This document shows positions 9,149-17,027 of a stretch of DNA of 64,000 nucleotides, piece after piece. The notes below the pieces were generated by a model. It did no database searches. It was not told the origin of the DNA and saw only the letters and a program-made list of their open reading frames with translations. Source of the DNA: an uncultured Tenacibaculum sp. (GTDB lineage: Bacteria > Bacteroidota > Bacteroidia > Flavobacteriales > Flavobacteriaceae); NCBI GenBank assembly GCA_947501615.1, contig CANMWK010000003.1, forward strand, positions 186,001 to 250,000. Reading direction: 5' to 3'. How positions within the stretch are numbered: position 1 is the stretch's first letter; the number at the start of each line of letters is the position of its first letter. The position numbers were made by a program, and so were the translations under genes.

Positions 9149-10048
9149 TTACATACAATAACTTATAATGATAGCACTACCGATATAGGCAAAAGCTTCA
9201 ATTAAAGCAGCTCCTTTATTTGGTATTTCTTGAAGCACAATCTCTTCTGTAAGATCACTTTTTGGAAGAATAACTTTTTCAACAAAAAGACGAGAAAGCG
9301 GTAATAAAATAATACCTAAACCTAAATGATATCCAATATCTTCTAGTGCAATATCCCAAGATTCAACATCACCTTGTGCAGCAAATGAATATAAGAAAGA
9401 AATGGCAATAAAAATACTTGCATACACAATTCCTATCGCATTATTATCTTTCTGAATTTCTTTTATAAAATCGTATTTCACAAATTGACGGTATACTTTT
9501 AAAAAAATATACAAAACAACTTGTCCTAGTAACCAAAAGAATACTAAACTTAAAAAATCGGATATATAATGTCCTATTTCTCCATGATCAGGAAATAAAT
9601 TGATATTTCTACCAGAAATTGCACCATAAATGATAAAACCAGCACCAATAAAATTAGCAGCTTCCATGAATCCTGTTCCTAAATTTTCATCGCGAATAAT
9701 TTCCTTATAAAATCGGAACTTTTTACCAAAAACAATTTTTTCATTGATTATAGAAGAAAGAATCAATAATAAATTTCCAAGTAAAGAATAAAATAAAATG
9801 AGAATAGTATCCTTTAAAAGTCCATGTGATTCACCATGCAAAACACCTATAAAAATAATTAAAGTAGCAATAAAATATCCTGTAGCAGTTACAGCGAAGG
9901 CAATATTATCTTTTAAGGTTAATTCATGTTCAATATCAATTTTCCTGTTTTTTAATTTAAAAAACAGTTTGGCAATGCTAAATGAAATGTAGAATAAGGT
10001 AATATAAGTTACCGTTTTTGTTAGCCAAATAAGTGTAGTTTCTTCCAT
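9149..10048 (-). CDS. Tandem DUF350 integral membrane protein
   Basis: A 299-residue, strongly hydrophobic protein with about eight membrane segments. It looks like two DUF350 units in a row: NIAFAVTATGYFIATLIIF and GFMEAANFIGAGFIIYG in the first, NAIGIVYASIFIAISFLY and ALIEAFAYIGSAIIISY in the second. DUF350 has no established activity, but its genes are often beside aminopropyltransferase, DUF4178 or PspA-type envelope-stress genes. Here it lies between the DUF4178 gene (6 bp upstream) and the membrane aminopropyltransferase gene (0 bp downstream), which supports a shared membrane complex or pathway. Confidence 0.85.
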   Translation of the reverse strand: MEETTLIWLTKTVTYITLFYISFSIAKLFFKLKNRKIDIEHELTLKDNIAFAVTATGYFIATLIIFIGVLHGESHGLLKDTILILFYSLLGNLLLILSSIINEKIVFGKKFRFYKEIIRDENLGTGFMEAANFIGAGFIIYGAISGRNINLFPDHGEIGHYISDFLSLVFFWLLGQVVLYIFLKVYRQFVKYDFIKEIQKDNNAIGIVYASIFIAISFLYSFAAQGDVESWDIALEDIGYHLGLGIILLPLSRLFVEKVILPKSDLTEEIVLQEIPNKGAALIEAFAYIGSAIIISYCM

Positions 10049-10054
10049 AATTTT

Positions 10055-10744
10055 TTATTTACCGTAACCTCTAGAACTTCTTCCTCTGTAATAATTATTA
10101 GTATTTCTGTAGACCTTTGTAGAATCGTTAGGATCTCTACGATCATTCCAAGAGTTGTTAGAGCATTTGTTAAGGAGGAGTGTGACTAAAATAAATCCGC
10201 CAAAAATAAACCCAACAAAGTATTTTCCTATGGTATTTGCAACTGAACTTGACTTTCGCTCTTGAATATTTGTTATGTCATTTTTTGAAATAAGAATACC
10301 TGTTGAGATTTCAATTTCATCATCCCATAATTGTATGGCGAAAAATTGTGTGTCATCTGAATTGGTATAATCTAACGAATTTACGCGTTCCGATTCATAG
10401 TCGTAATAGCAAGTACCATCACAACGTTCATCGAAATTATATTCAATATCATCATAATAAAATTGTTTTGGAAACTTAGCATTATTTATAGTTACAAAGT
10501 CAGTTTCTGTTTGTGTAATTTGAGAAAGAAGACTTTCTATATCATATAATTTTTCCCAAAATGTATATTTAGGAGTCTCTTTTCTAACATATTCAACCAT
10601 TAAATATCGAACAGTACCACTTCTATCTTTTACTTTATATTCTACAGTATTAGAACCATCATCCCAATTAATTTTATAGATATCAGTAACCTTCCATGTA
10701 GAAGTTTTGTAATTAAATAAATATCCTTTCTTTAACTCTTGCAT
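10055..10744 (-). CDS. DUF4178 domain protein with C-terminal membrane anchor
   Basis: A 229-residue protein with a DUF4178-like beta-rich domain (about 1-160; GYLFNYKTSTWKVTDIYKI, YLMVEYVRKETPKYTFWEK) and one membrane segment near 172-192 (VGFIFGGFILVTLLL). A short tail rich in Asn, Arg, Tyr and Gly follows. The N-terminal domain lacks a signal peptide, so it is probably cytoplasmic with a C-terminal tail anchor. Function is unknown; DUF4178 is recurrently encoded with DUF350 and polyamine genes, as here. The gene begins 17 bp after rmuC and ends 6 bp before the DUF350 gene. Confidence 0.8.
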   Translation of the reverse strand: MQELKKGYLFNYKTSTWKVTDIYKINWDDGSNTVEYKVKDRSGTVRYLMVEYVRKETPKYTFWEKLYDIESLLSQITQTETDFVTINNAKFPKQFYYDDIEYNFDERCDGTCYYDYESERVNSLDYTNSDDTQFFAIQLWDDEIEISTGILISKNDITNIQERKSSSVANTIGKYFVGFIFGGFILVTLLLNKCSNNSWNDRRDPNDSTKVYRNTNNYYRGRSSRGYGK

Positions 10745-10761
10745 CTAGATTTTAATTTTGA

Positions 10762-12201
10762 TTAGCTATTATCATTTGCTCTTTCAATAATACTTTCTGG
10801 AAGTGCTTTTTTAGCTTTAGCTCCCATCTTTTTTAATTTTTCAACACTAGTAATTAAGTTACCTCTACCATCTACTAGTTTATTCATGGCTGCACTATAA
10901 TCACTTTTTGTTGCATCTATTTTTTTTCCAATACTAATTAAATCTTTTAATAAACCTTCAAATTTATCATACAAAGCACCAGCCTGACGAGCAATTTCTA
11001 TGGCATTACGTTGTTGTTTTTCATTATTCCACATGGTATCTATAGTACGTAATGTAGCCAATAAGGTGGTAGGAGTAACAATGACAATATTACGTTCAAA
11101 AGCTTTATTATAAAGGGTGTTATCTTCATTTAAAGCTACAGCAAATGCAGGTTCTATAGGAATAAATAGTAACACAAAATCTGGAGATTCTATCTTATAA
11201 ATATCTTCATACTTTTTTTCAGAAAGTTGTTCTACATGTCTTTTTAAAGAAACTAAATGTTCTTTTAAATAGGTTGTTTTTTCTATCTCCTCGTCTGTGT
11301 TCACAAACTTTTCATATGCTGTTAACGACACTTTACTATCAATAACCATTTTTTTATTATCAGGAAGATGAATAACTACATCTGGTAGTATACGTTTTCC
11401 TTCTTCATTGGTAAACGATTGTTGAACAAAGTATTCTCTATCTTTTTCTAATCCCGATTTTTCTAATACACGTTCTAACACCAATTCTCCCCAATTTCCT
11501 TGTGTTTTACTGTCGCCCTTTAAGGCTCTTGTTAAATTTAACGTTTCTTTACTCATTTGAGCGTTAAGCTCTCGTAAACTTAATATTTGTTGACGTAAAG
11601 CAGAGTGATAATCAATACTTTCTTTATGAGTTTTTTCTACCTTGTCTTCAAAATCCTTGATTTTCTTTTCTAAAGGATTTAAAATATTCTGAATATTCTC
11701 TTTGTTTTGAACTGTGAACTTTGTTGATTTTTCTTCTAAAATTTTATTGGCTAGATTTTCAAATTCTTTGGTGAATTTTTCTTGTAAACCTTCAATTTCT
11801 CCTTTTTGTTCTGTAAGCTTATGTTGTAAATTTTTTAAATCTACATCCTGTCGAGTGTTTACTTTAATTAGACTTTCTTTTTCGGTCTGTAAAAATTTTA
11901 GTTCACTTTTTAATTCTTCGATGTTTTTATCTGCTGAAGATCGATATTCTGCTAATGATTGATTTCGTTCTCTTAGTGTATCTTTTTCCGTTTGTGTAGT
12001 TTTTAATTCCGTTTTTAACGCTGTAATGTCATGTTCAGTACTAGTTTTTTGCTCTAAAAGCATTGCATTTCGCTCTTGAAGGCTTGTATTTTCTTTTTCT
12101 ACAACAGTAGCTTTACTTTTTTGAATGATAAATCCAATTAAAAAACCTAAGATAATTCCTACAACACCAGTAACTAAAATGTATAATAACTGTTCGCTCA
12201 T
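10762..12201 (-). CDS. rmuC: DNA recombination protein RmuC
   Basis: A 479-residue RmuC homologue. It has an N-terminal membrane anchor (about 4-26), a long coiled coil (about 30-165) and the nuclease-like RmuC domain (about 180-460), with GNWGELVLERVLEKSGL, ILPDVVIHLPDNKKMVIDSKVSL and FVLLFIPIEPAFAVAL. RmuC limits inversions at short inverted repeats in E. coli, and its domain belongs to the PD-(D/E)xK-like group. It is the first gene of the operon that continues into DUF4178, DUF350, aminopropyltransferase and speD, an unusual companion set for rmuC. It is divergent from the acyltransferase gene across a 47-bp gap containing a long palindrome. Confidence 0.93.
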   Translation of the reverse strand: MSEQLLYILVTGVVGIILGFLIGFIIQKSKATVVEKENTSLQERNAMLLEQKTSTEHDITALKTELKTTQTEKDTLRERNQSLAEYRSSADKNIEELKSELKFLQTEKESLIKVNTRQDVDLKNLQHKLTEQKGEIEGLQEKFTKEFENLANKILEEKSTKFTVQNKENIQNILNPLEKKIKDFEDKVEKTHKESIDYHSALRQQILSLRELNAQMSKETLNLTRALKGDSKTQGNWGELVLERVLEKSGLEKDREYFVQQSFTNEEGKRILPDVVIHLPDNKKMVIDSKVSLTAYEKFVNTDEEIEKTTYLKEHLVSLKRHVEQLSEKKYEDIYKIESPDFVLLFIPIEPAFAVALNEDNTLYNKAFERNIVIVTPTTLLATLRTIDTMWNNEKQQRNAIEIARQAGALYDKFEGLLKDLISIGKKIDATKSDYSAAMNKLVDGRGNLITSVEKLKKMGAKAKKALPESIIERANDNS

Positions 12202-12213
12202 TTATATGAAAAA

Positions 12214-12239
12214 TTAAAGCAGTAAATTTACCGCTTTAA
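12214..12239. promoter_or_regulatory. 26-bp near-perfect palindrome between divergent rmuC and acyltransferase genes
   Basis: TTAAAGC, GTAAATTTAC and GCTTTAA form a palindrome with one mismatched pair. It fills most of the 47-bp gap and includes TAAATTTA, close to the -7 consensus. A dimeric repressor operator or a shared promoter is the likely reading, but this is inference. Confidence 0.45.
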
Positions 12240-12248
12240 AATCAATTA

Positions 12249-12809
12249 ATGATACATGTAATTTCTAAATTTATTTTTCATAAAATTTTAGGTTGGAAGA
12301 TTGAAGGTAGTTTTCGAGGAGATATTAAAAAGTATGTTTTAATAGGTGCTCCACATACAAGTTGGAAAGATTTTCCTATAGCAATATTAACAAGAAATGT
12401 CATTCAAATTCCAATAGATTTTGTTGGTAAGGCTTCATTATTCAAACCTCCCTTCGGATTTATATATAGGTGGTTAGGTGGTACACCTGTAGACCGTAAG
12501 AAAAGTAATAATTTTGTTGATGCCATAGTCGCTATTTATAACGAAAAAGAAGAATTTCGACTAGGAATTTCTCCTGAAGGAACACGTAAATATGCTAAAA
12601 AATGGAAAACAGGATTTTATTACATAGCTAAAGGTGCTCATGTACCTATTGTAATGTTTGCTTTTGATTTTAAAAATAAAACCATAAAAGTTAACAAACC
12701 GTTTTATCCTACAGATAATAAAGAAGCCGATTTTGCACACTTTTTAAACTTTTATAAAGATATTAAAGGCGCTAAACCAGAGCAGTTTAATGCTGAAAAG
12801 CTGCTTTAA
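12249..12809 (+). CDS. 1-acyl-sn-glycerol-3-phosphate acyltransferase-like protein (PlsC superfamily)
   Basis: A 186-residue acyltransferase-fold protein. It has the HX4D catalytic motif in GAPHTSWKDFP, the motif FKPPFGFIYRWLGGTPVDR, the EGTR-type motif SPEGTRKYAKKWKTGFYYIA and the HVPI block, in the order seen in PlsC-like enzymes. It is short compared with PlsC (about 240) and lacks an obvious N-terminal membrane helix, as in a Bacteroidota subgroup usually annotated as glycerol acyltransferase. The substrate is uncertain. The stop codon sits in the loop of the downstream terminator. Confidence 0.8.
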   Translation: MIHVISKFIFHKILGWKIEGSFRGDIKKYVLIGAPHTSWKDFPIAILTRNVIQIPIDFVGKASLFKPPFGFIYRWLGGTPVDRKKSNNFVDAIVAIYNEKEEFRLGISPEGTRKYAKKWKTGFYYIAKGAHVPIVMFAFDFKNKTIKVNKPFYPTDNKEADFAHFLNFYKDIKGAKPEQFNAEKLL

Positions 12810-12822
12810 AAGCAGCTTTTTT
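12796..12822 (+). terminator. Terminator overlapping the acyltransferase stop codon, shared with gcvT
   Basis: AAAAGCTGCTT (12796-12806) pairs with AAGCAGCTTTT (12810-12820) and is followed by more T. The TAA stop of the acyltransferase is in the stem-loop. The reverse strand also gives a stem with a T run, so it can terminate gcvT. Confidence 0.82.
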
Positions 12823-12827
12823 ATATC

Positions 12828-13910
12828 TTACCCTTTATAAAAAGGCAATTTCACCACTTTAGCAGGGATTTGTTTTTTACGTATTTGAATTAAAATATCA
12901 GTAGCTACTTTAGAATTTTCGATTGTCACATAACCTAAACCAATTCCTTTGCTTAAACTCGGACTCATAGTTCCAGAAGTTACCTGTCCGATGACTTCTC
13001 CAGCAGTATTTACAATCTCATAATCTTTACGAGGAATACCACGTTCCGTCATTTCAAAAGCAACTAATTTTCGAGAGACACCATTTTCTTTTTGCGCTTT
13101 TAAAGCTTCAGCATTTACAAAATCTTTAGAGAATTTTGTAATCCAACTTAAACCAGCTTCAATAGGAGAAGTTGTATCCGTAATGTCATTACCATACAAA
13201 CAGTATCCCATTTCTAAACGTAGTGTATCACGTGCTGCTAATCCAATAGGTTTAATACCCCAATCAGCACCGGCTTCAAATACTTTTTTCCATAAAGCTT
13301 CTACATCTTCATTCTTTACATAAACTTCAAATCCACCAGAACCAGTATAACCTGTTGCAGAAACTACAACATTAGGAATTCCAGCAAAGTCAGTAATTTC
13401 AAATGTATAAAACTTAATAGCAGATAAATCAACTTCAGTCAAAGATTGCATAGCTTCAGCAGCTTTAGGCCCTTGTATAGCTAATAAAGACCAATCTTCC
13501 GAACGATTTTCCATTTCAACATTTAAATCATTATGTTGAGAAATCCAGTTCCAATCTTTTTCAATATTAGAAGCATTTACAACTAACATGTATTCGTTTT
13601 CTTGAATCATGTAAATAATTAAATCATCTACAATACCACCTGTATTATTAGGCATACACGTATATTGCGCTTTACCAGGAACTAATTTAGAAGCATCGTT
13701 TGTCGTAATTTTTTGTAGTAAAGCTAAAGCATTTTCACCTTTAAGAAAAAACTCTCCCATATGGCTAACATCAAAAACACCTACACCTTTTCTAACCGTT
13801 TCGTGCTCAACAGTTACACCTTCGTATAGTACAGGCATATTATATCCAGCAAATGGTACCATTTTTGCACCAAGAGCTTCATGTACGTGTGTTAACGCAG
13901 TATTTTTCAT
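12828..13910 (-). CDS. gcvT: Aminomethyltransferase, glycine cleavage system T protein
   Basis: A 360-residue tetrahydrofolate-dependent T protein of the glycine cleavage complex. Visible motifs are [13 protein letters not shown] at the start, [48 protein letters not shown] and [21 protein letters not shown]. The longest frame would start with TTG at 13937, but the ATG at 13910 gives the usual N-terminus [20 protein letters not shown], so I use it. A TATTTTTG -7 box lies just upstream. It converges on the acyltransferase gene. Confidence 0.95.
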   Translation of the reverse strand: MKNTALTHVHEALGAKMVPFAGYNMPVLYEGVTVEHETVRKGVGVFDVSHMGEFFLKGENALALLQKITTNDASKLVPGKAQYTCMPNNTGGIVDDLIIYMIQENEYMLVVNASNIEKDWNWISQHNDLNVEMENRSEDWSLLAIQGPKAAEAMQSLTEVDLSAIKFYTFEITDFAGIPNVVVSATGYTGSGGFEVYVKNEDVEALWKKVFEAGADWGIKPIGLAARDTLRLEMGYCLYGNDITDTTSPIEAGLSWITKFSKDFVNAEALKAQKENGVSRKLVAFEMTERGIPRKDYEIVNTAGEVIGQVTSGTMSPSLSKGIGLGYVTIENSKVATDILIQIRKKQIPAKVVKLPFYKG

Positions 13911-13934
13911 TTGAATTGTTTGTTTTAGATAGTT

Positions 13935-13942
13935 CAAAAATA
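13935..13942 (-). promoter_or_regulatory. -7 box of gcvT
   Basis: TATTTTTG on the minus strand fits TAnnTTTG and is 25 bp upstream of the ATG at 13910. It would also place transcription start downstream of the alternative TTG codon, supporting the ATG. Confidence 0.4.
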
Positions 13943-14071
13943 TTGATTCCTTTTTAAAGACTATAATCTTTTTAGGAATTCTCTTAATTTTTTATACAAA
14001 CTTTATTATTCATGGTAATCTGTAGTTATGTTTTACAAATACAATATCTTCGTGGTTATAAAATATTTTAA

Positions 14072-15721
14072 ATGATGATTAAAGAAAGAAGTGGCTTTTT
14101 AGTAATTTTTTTATGTTTTTTACATGTTGTTAATGCTCAAAATGGTTTATTTAGTCATGAACATAAATTTACAAAACAAGACACTTTGCGAGGTAGTATT
14201 ACGCCTGAAAGAGCTTGGTGGGATTTAACCTATTATCATTTAGATGTTACAGTAGATCCTGAGCGACAATTTATCAAAGGGAAGAATGAAATTCAATATA
14301 CAGTTTTAAATTCTAATAAAACATTACAAGTAGATTTACAACCGCCATTAAAAATTACGAAAGTAGTTCAGGATGGAAAAGAATTAAAGTTCACTTCAGA
14401 TGTAAATGCACATTTTATCCGTTTAAAAAAGAAACAACGAAAAGGTAAAACAAATGCTATTACAGTGTTTTATGAAGGAAAACCTAAAGTTGCAAAAAAT
14501 GCTCCTTGGGATGGTGGTTTTTCTTGGAAAAAAGATATGAATGGAAAACACTTTGTAGCAACTTCTTGTCAGGGATTAGGGGCAAGCGTTTGGTGGCCTA
14601 ATAAAGATCATATGTACGATGAAGTAGATAGTATGGCAATTAGTGTTAGAGTTCCTAAAGATTTAACAGGAGTTGCAAACGGAAGACTTAGAAAGATTGA
14701 AAAGCATAAAGATAATACGACAAGTTTTCATTGGTTTGTTAAAAATCCTATCAATAATTATGGAGTAAATGTAAATATAGGAGATTATGTGAATTTTTCT
14801 GAAAAATATCAAGGAGAAGGAGGGGAGCTAGATTTAGATTATTATGTGTTAAAGGATAATTTATCTAAAGCAAAAGAACATTTTAAAGATGCTCCGAAAA
14901 TGATGAAAGCTTTTGAATACTGGTTTGGTAAATATCCTTTTTATGAAGATAGTTTCAAGCTAGTTGAAGTTCCGTACTTAGGAATGGAACACCAGAGTTC
15001 TGTTACTTATGGGAATCAATATGTAAAAGGATATTTAGGCAATGATTTGTCTGGTACAGGTTGGGGATTAAAATTTGATTTTATTATTATTCATGAAGCT
15101 GGTCATGAATGGTTTGCTAATAATATCACGAATAAAGATATTGCTGATATGTGGATTCATGAAAGTTTTACTGCGTATTCTGAAAGCTTATTTTTAGAAT
15201 ATTACTATGGAAAAAAAGCAGGATCTGAATATGTCATAGGTACAAGAAGAAGTATTGCTAACGATACACCAATAATTGGAGTTTATAATGTAAATAATGA
15301 AGGTTCTGGGGATATGTATTACAAAGGAGCTAACATGATTAATACTATTAGAACAATAATTAATAATGATGAAAAATGGAGAGCTATTTTAAGGGGAATG
15401 AATGAAACATTCTTTCATAAAACGGTAACAACTGAAGAAGTAGAAAATTACATTTCTAAAATGGCAGGAATTAACTTATCTAAAGTATTTGATCAATATC
15501 TAAGAACTACTATGATTCCTACTTTTAACTATAAAATAGAAGAAGGAATACTAAAATATAGATGGACAGATATAGTTGATGAATTTGATATGCCTTTAGT
15601 TATAACAACTAATGATAAGGAAATTGTATTGCAACCTACATCTTCTTGGAAAGAGTTGACGATTAACTCTGATATATTTTCAATAGACAAGAATTATTAC
15701 ATAAACCTAGAAAAAAAGTGA
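14072..15721 (+). CDS. Secreted M1-family zinc metallopeptidase
   Basis: A 549-residue gluzincin with a signal peptide (1-22, ending VVNAQ). The zinc motif HEAGHEW is at 341-347 with the third ligand Glu364 in WIHESFTAYSE. The substrate-binding motif usually GAMEN appears as GMEHQSS (304-310), and the later YYKGANMINTIR is typical of the helical domain. It should act as an aminopeptidase in the periplasm or at the surface. It lacks the long C-terminal ERAP-like domain, as is common in Bacteroidota members. It is divergent from gcvT and followed by an AT-rich hairpin. Confidence 0.92.
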   Translation: MMIKERSGFLVIFLCFLHVVNAQNGLFSHEHKFTKQDTLRGSITPERAWWDLTYYHLDVTVDPERQFIKGKNEIQYTVLNSNKTLQVDLQPPLKITKVVQDGKELKFTSDVNAHFIRLKKKQRKGKTNAITVFYEGKPKVAKNAPWDGGFSWKKDMNGKHFVATSCQGLGASVWWPNKDHMYDEVDSMAISVRVPKDLTGVANGRLRKIEKHKDNTTSFHWFVKNPINNYGVNVNIGDYVNFSEKYQGEGGELDLDYYVLKDNLSKAKEHFKDAPKMMKAFEYWFGKYPFYEDSFKLVEVPYLGMEHQSSVTYGNQYVKGYLGNDLSGTGWGLKFDFIIIHEAGHEWFANNITNKDIADMWIHESFTAYSESLFLEYYYGKKAGSEYVIGTRRSIANDTPIIGVYNVNNEGSGDMYYKGANMINTIRTIINNDEKWRAILRGMNETFFHKTVTTEEVENYISKMAGINLSKVFDQYLRTTMIPTFNYKIEEGILKYRWTDIVDEFDMPLVITTNDKEIVLQPTSSWKELTINSDIFSIDKNYYINLEKK

Positions 15722-15748
15722 CTTTAGTTTCTTTATTGTTTCTTAAAT

Positions 15749-15790
15749 AATAACATAGATTAACTTTAAATTAATAGTTTAATGTTATTT
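15749..15790 (+). terminator. Weak AT-rich terminator after the M1 peptidase gene
   Basis: AATAACAT pairs with ATGTTATT around an AT-rich loop and is followed by T residues. GC content of the stem is low, so confidence is limited. Confidence 0.4.
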
Positions 15791-15856
15791 TTATATCTGA
15801 TTGATAGTTAGTTATGATTTATATACCCCAATATTAACTGTAAAGTGTTACCTCAT

Positions 15857-16216
15857 ATGAAAAAAATAAGCTGTATAATTTTATTATTATGCGCTACGTT
15901 AATGTCTTTTTCTCAAACTGATACTGATTATGAAAGTTTTGTTGAAAACATTACCAAAGCTATAAATACAAAAGAAGTAAAGAGCGTTTACGAATTATTT
16001 ACCTCAGATCTAAAAAAAGAAATACCTGCTGAAGAATTTGAAAAAGTAGTACTTAATTATCAAAAAGAACTTGGACAAATTACGTCTACAGAGTTTTGGA
16101 TGGAAGGTGAGTTAGGGAATTGCTATCTTTTAGAGTTTGAAAAAGCTTCTATGGTGTTAATATTAAAATTGACACCAGAAAAAAAGATTTCTGTGTGTAC
16201 AATTGAAGAATATTAG
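15857..16216 (+). CDS. Small secreted protein, paralogue of the next gene
   Basis: I do not recognise this family with certainty; it could be DUF3887-like. It is 119 residues with a signal peptide (about 1-20, ending MSFSQ) and an acidic, helical then beta-type mature region. The longest frame starts with GTG at 15845; the ATG at 15857 begins the signal peptide MKKISCIILLLC and gives exactly the same length as its paralogue at 16634. The pair share SFSQTxTDYES, VYxLF, LLEFE/LVEFE and LKLxPExKIS with the final IEEY. It is expressed toward the PilJ-type sensor gene. Confidence 0.72.
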   Translation: MKKISCIILLLCATLMSFSQTDTDYESFVENITKAINTKEVKSVYELFTSDLKKEIPAEEFEKVVLNYQKELGQITSTEFWMEGELGNCYLLEFEKASMVLILKLTPEKKISVCTIEEY

Positions 16217-16633
16217 TTTTACATCTGTTAATAAACTACAGAGTTCTATTTTTTAATAACTAAAGGTGTTTTATACTATTTTTAGTCACAATGCTTGTTG
16301 TTGCCTCATCCGCTCTCATAATTTTACTAATTAGTAATTTCTGATTAGAATATGAAATACTGAAAAAAAATCAGCACATGTAAATTCGGAATGACGTAAA
16401 GAACAAGCATTATGGCTAAAAACGGGTATTCAAAAAAATTTATGTCCTATTTCAAATATATTGTGACCTATTAATTTTTTTTGTGTCTTACAGTTGTAAT
16501 ATCCCCTAAATATTAATTTAAATCTCATCCCCACACGAGTTTTTTAATTGTAATAGAAATATTAGAAGTACGTATTATTTCTAGATAGTATCCCCCGTTT
16601 TTAAATTTTGTATAATTATAAATCCCAATAAGA
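16217..16633. other. 417-bp intergenic region with a MITE-like inverted-repeat element
   Basis: No coding frame seen. The first half holds imperfect inverted repeats (16279-16299 and 16402-16422); the second half has two CCCC-containing motifs (16498-16516 and 16587-16597) resembling the sequence just upstream of the first paralogue. No RNA gene was recognised. Confidence 0.6.
16279..16422. repeat. MITE-like or REP-like element between the two paralogues
   Basis: The 21-bp ends TTTTTAGTCACAATGCTTGTT (16279-16299, 20 of its bases are in AT-rich context) and the reverse complement at 16402-16422 agree at 19 positions. The interior has no open frame. The 144-bp size and terminal inverted repeats fit a non-autonomous element. 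Confidence 0.5.
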
Positions 16634-16993
16634 ATGAAAAATAGTTTTTTACTATCTATAGCTTTGCTTTGTAGTTTTTTATCGTTTTCTCAAACAAAAA
16701 CAGATTATGAAAGTAAGGTAACAGAGGTAATTAAGTTTTTAAACGAAAAAAATCCAGAAAAAGTTTACGATTTGTTTTCAGATGACTTTAAATCAAATAG
16801 AAAACAAGATGAGTTTAGTGATGTCATGAAAGCTTTAGTAAATGAAAACGGTAGCATCAGTACTGCAGAACTTATTTTAGAAGAAACAGAAGCATTTCAA
16901 TATTTAGTTGAATTTGAAAATAGTTCTAAATTATTGTTACTAAAATTATCTCCAGAATTAAAAATATCAAAATTCAGCATAGAAGAATATTAA
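16634..16993 (+). CDS. Small secreted protein, paralogue of the preceding gene
   Basis: A 119-residue protein with a signal peptide (about 1-20, ending LSFSQ). It aligns over its full length with the protein at 15857, sharing TKTDYES, KVYDLFSDDFK, YLVEFENSSKLLLLKL and the ending KFSIEEY. No catalytic motif is visible. Its gene ends 34 bp before the PilJ-domain gene, so the two may be co-transcribed. The duplication has separate upstream regions with an inverted-repeat element inserted between them. Function unknown. Confidence 0.72.
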   Translation: MKNSFLLSIALLCSFLSFSQTKTDYESKVTEVIKFLNEKNPEKVYDLFSDDFKSNRKQDEFSDVMKALVNENGSISTAELILEETEAFQYLVEFENSSKLLLLKLSPELKISKFSIEEY

Positions 16994-17027
16994 TCCAAAA
17001 ACATAAAAGATAAGAAATTTAATACCA

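Noticed and set aside
16217..16633. Possible tRNA or small RNA in the 417-bp gap
   Set aside because: I found no cloverleaf or T-loop sequence; the structure present is the inverted-repeat element.
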